A stretch of DNA of 64,000 nt from UBA1757 sp963617485 (GTDB taxonomy: Bacteria > Bacteroidota > Bacteroidia > Bacteroidales > UBA1402), in assembly GCA_963617485.1 (NCBI GenBank), contig CAVEPA010000003.1:109773-173772 (forward strand), read 5' to 3'. The first letter of the stretch is position 1; every line of letters begins with the position of its first letter. A program made the position numbers and the translations under genes. Below the pieces are notes generated by a model. It made no database searches. It saw only the letters and a program-made list of their open reading frames with translations, and was not told where the DNA came from. Below, one piece after another: positions 61,732-64,000 of the stretch.

Positions 61732-64000
61732 ATGAAAATGAACAGACTATATATGGTATTGTTGGCGGCCTGTCTTGTCTTGGCGGGTTGTGACCTCTTG
61801 GAAGGAGATGAACTGGAAAAGCATTCCTCTCTGCAACCTATGCTTGTCGCGCGCTACATTACGATATCTCCCGGAAATTTCACGTTCGCTGCCGACCAGA
61901 CCACCAGCCAGCGTGCGAGTGTTACAAGCATCGCAACTCCTTGGAAGATAGAAAACAACATCCCTTGGCTTGCTCTGTCGCAGACCAGTGGCACTAGCAA
62001 TCAATATATCGAAGTTAAGGTGGCTGAGAACCCGGAGGTATTTGCCCGCACCGCTATATTCTATGTGACTGACGATGTGAGCGATTGGGATTACAAAGAG
62101 GCCGTTTACGTTACGCAGGATGCCGCAGTGCCCTATATCAACCCGGCCCAAACCGACCTTACGCTGCCGGGTGCGCCCAATACCGCCGGTATCGAAGTCT
62201 CCGCCAACTGCCAGTACATCGTTTCTTACGTTATGAACGCAAGCGGAGGCGATGCCACTTGGCTTACAGCCACCAAAGGCGAAAACGGCATCACCCTCAC
62301 AGCCACGCTGAACGAAACCGACCAGTACCGCTCAGCTGTCATAACGCTCTCCTTTAGTGGTAGCAGCGGCGAAGCCAGCGCCAAGGTGACCGTCACGCAG
62401 GCGCCGGCATCCATTACGGCTTCGAGCGAGACACTCTTGTTCGAGAACACGGCAGGTGAGAAGCGCGTCGTCGTGTCGGCCGAGGTAGCCTGGACGGCCT
62501 CCACCTCCTACAGTTGGATAGAAGTTTCGCCCACGGCGGGCGGGGCAGGCACTTCATCGCTCACGGTTTCGGTCATCCCCAACACGTCCGTCGACGAGCG
62601 CACGGGTTATGTGGTTTTGGCTATCGGGGAGGCACAGCGCATACAGATACCCGTCCGTCAGCGCGGTGTCTACATCAAGACCGACTCCACCCAATGCAAT
62701 TTTGGCGCGGCGGGCGGAACGCTGCCCTTGCAGATACACAGCAATACCGACTGGCAGATTTCGTCCCTTCCGTCGTGGGTCAAAGTGGACCGCGATAGCG
62801 GCAGCGGCAATGCCGAAATCCAGATTACGGCCGAAGAGAACCCTTACACGACGGCGCGCAGCGGCCAGTTTGTGGTTTCGCAGCCGGGCCTGAGTCTGCA
62901 GGCTGTGGTCACTGTGCGGCAAGTGGGCAAGACCTTCGATGTCGCCGCTGCCACGCTCTATTTCGGCCGTAATTCTGGGACGCAGACCCTCGACATCACG
63001 ACCGACGGCACATGGCGGGCCACGACCGAGGCAGACTGGATACAGATAGCCCCCTCGTCGGCTACGGGCAACTCGGTGCTTTCCGTCAGCGTGTCTGCCA
63101 ACGACTCTGAGAACGAGCGCAGCGGTGAAATCGTCATCACGATGGCGAATGCCTCCGCCACGATAGCCGTGGTGCAGAAGGGCAAATATTTCACGATCGA
63201 CAACCCCGCCCTTACCTTCACAAGCCGTGGTGGCCAGCTCGCCGTCTCGCTTTCTACCAATGTGGCGTGGACGGCGCGCATTGAGGAGGGCGTAGACTGG
63301 CTCACGGTCACTCCGGCCAGCGGTGACTCGCTGGCTGAGGTCATGGTTACGGCAGCCGACAATCCTTCGGCCCTTGACCGCACGGCCCATGTCTACTTCG
63401 ATGTCCTCGGTCGCAGCGTGGACCTTGTTGTGACGCAAAAAGGCCGCTACCTCACGGTCGATGCCACCGAGCTGCTCTTCTATGCCAAGGGTGGCACTTC
63501 CGAAGCCGTCACCGTCTCCACCGATGGAGCCTACACTATCAGCACTTCCGATAGTTGGCTCTCGGTGACTCGCAGTGGCGATACTTTTACCGTGACGGCC
63601 GAAGAAAATACCGCATCTGAGTCGCGCATAGGATATGTTACGTTGACTTTGACGGATTTGGCAGAAGGAGAATACTCTTTGAAGTTGCCTGTTACGCAGT
63701 TGTATACTATAGGCAATGCTGTTATCGACAATCTGATTACCAATATGGTCTATGTGGAGGGCGGCACCTTCACGATGGGAGCGACTTCAGAGCAAGGGAG
63801 TGATGCCCATAGTGATGAATCTCCGACTCACAGCGTCACGCTTTCCAACTATTATATAGGAAAGTACGAAGTTACCCAAGCAGAGTGGGCGGCCGTTATG
63901 GGCAGCAATCTGTCAAATTTCACAGGTGACGACAATCTGCCCGTAGAATGCGTGTCATGGAATGACTGTCAGGAGTTTATCAAAAAGCTCAATGCCAAGA
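61732..64000 (+). CDS. Lipoprotein with seven BACON-like repeats and an FGE/SUMF1-like domain, truncated by window end
   Basis: The frame from ATG 61732 is open to the window end, at least 756 residues. Signal peptide with lipobox LVLAGC (Cys20). Seven repeats of about 85 residues lie at about 42-130, 133-225, 227-312, 313-399, 400-484, 485-571 and 572-657. Each has a 'W(I/L/V)xV(S/T)P' core, an 'ER/AR..Y' turn and a 'VTQ(K)G'-like end, as in BACON domains. From residue 671 'NMVYVEGGTFTMGATSEQGS' and 'YYIGKYEVTQAEWAAVMGSN' start a formylglycine-generating-enzyme-like (SUMF1) domain. Its catalytic end lies outside. FGE-like lipoproteins in this phylum, such as GldJ and GldK, are often structural. 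Function here unknown. Confidence 0.85.
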   Translation, partial: MKMNRLYMVLLAACLVLAGCDLLEGDELEKHSSLQPMLVARYITISPGNFTFAADQTTSQRASVTSIATPWKIENNIPWLALSQTSGTSNQYIEVKVAENPEVFARTAIFYVTDDVSDWDYKEAVYVTQDAAVPYINPAQTDLTLPGAPNTAGIEVSANCQYIVSYVMNASGGDATWLTATKGENGITLTATLNETDQYRSAVITLSFSGSSGEASAKVTVTQAPASITASSETLLFENTAGEKRVVVSAEVAWTASTSYSWIEVSPTAGGAGTSSLTVSVIPNTSVDERTGYVVLAIGEAQRIQIPVRQRGVYIKTDSTQCNFGAAGGTLPLQIHSNTDWQISSLPSWVKVDRDSGSGNAEIQITAEENPYTTARSGQFVVSQPGLSLQAVVTVRQVGKTFDVAAATLYFGRNSGTQTLDITTDGTWRATTEADWIQIAPSSATGNSVLSVSVSANDSENERSGEIVITMANASATIAVVQKGKYFTIDNPALTFTSRGGQLAVSLSTNVAWTARIEEGVDWLTVTPASGDSLAEVMVTAADNPSALDRTAHVYFDVLGRSVDLVVTQKGRYLTVDATELLFYAKGGTSEAVTVSTDGAYTISTSDSWLSVTRSGDTFTVTAEENTASESRIGYVTLTLTDLAEGEYSLKLPVTQLYTIGNAVIDNLITNMVYVEGGTFTMGATSEQGSDAHSDESPTHSVTLSNYYIGKYEVTQAEWAAVMGSNLSNFTGDDNLPVECVSWNDCQEFIKKLNAK

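Overview
The window is chromosomal DNA of a member of the Bacteroidales, most like Prevotella or a close relative. The evidence is a SusC/SusD pair, many lipoproteins with a Cys-Gln/Cys-Thr type lipobox, the Bacteroidetes promoter form TTTG-N20-TAnnTTTG in front of several genes, a cobalamin-dependent ribonucleotide reductase, and secreted enzymes ending in a short 'YDLQGR...GLYI...GKKIIIK' tail. No rRNA operon, CRISPR array, prophage or complete insertion sequence is visible. The genus is an inference.

Region 1 (1-17454) is a polysaccharide utilisation locus that looks aimed at pectin. On the minus strand a contiguous operon runs from a family 1 pectate lyase through a FAS1 (fasciclin) lipoprotein, SusC-like porin, SusD-like lipoprotein and two more FAS1 lipoproteins, the last cut by the window edge. 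Divergent from it are a secreted beta-helix/InlB-repeat protein of unknown activity and two tandem family 8 pectin methylesterases. A perfect 13-bp inverted repeat lies between the divergent halves. The methylesterases would de-esterify homogalacturonan, the lyase cut it, and the SusCD pair import the oligomers.

Region 2 (17500-28600) is housekeeping: rpsF-rpsR-rplI, a folB-mtaB-glycosyltransferase operon, a bactofilin, nrdJ, a nitroreductase, rpsA, an uncharacterised acidic protein and tRNA-Thr(CGT).

Region 3 (28650-33932) holds a membrane UDP-sugar dehydratase/epimerase of the capsule type that begins with an A6-G10 homopolymer run (possible phase-variable start), an ATP-grasp protein of unknown substrate, and metG.

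Region 4 (34038-49225) is a complete-looking division and cell wall (dcw) operon: mraZ-rsmH-ftsL-ftsI-murE-mraY-murD-ftsW-murG-murC-ftsQ-ftsA-ftsZ, with a four-repeat MraZ operator overlapping its promoter. murF and ddl are absent.

Region 5 (49229-64000) contains a DPP IV-argB operon, a TIGR01212-type radical SAM protein, a PhoB/PhoR-like two-component pair, a 35-codon relic of the 3' end of pstB, a small lipoprotein, a GH43-type enzyme, a GT4 glycosyltransferase, a short AT-rich patch with a DUF4160 gene and a gene fragment, and finally a PEGA-domain outer-membrane protein followed by a lipoprotein of seven BACON-like repeats plus a formylglycine-generating-enzyme-like domain that runs off the right edge. 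The last pair and the FAS1-rich SusCD operon are the least explained parts of the window.
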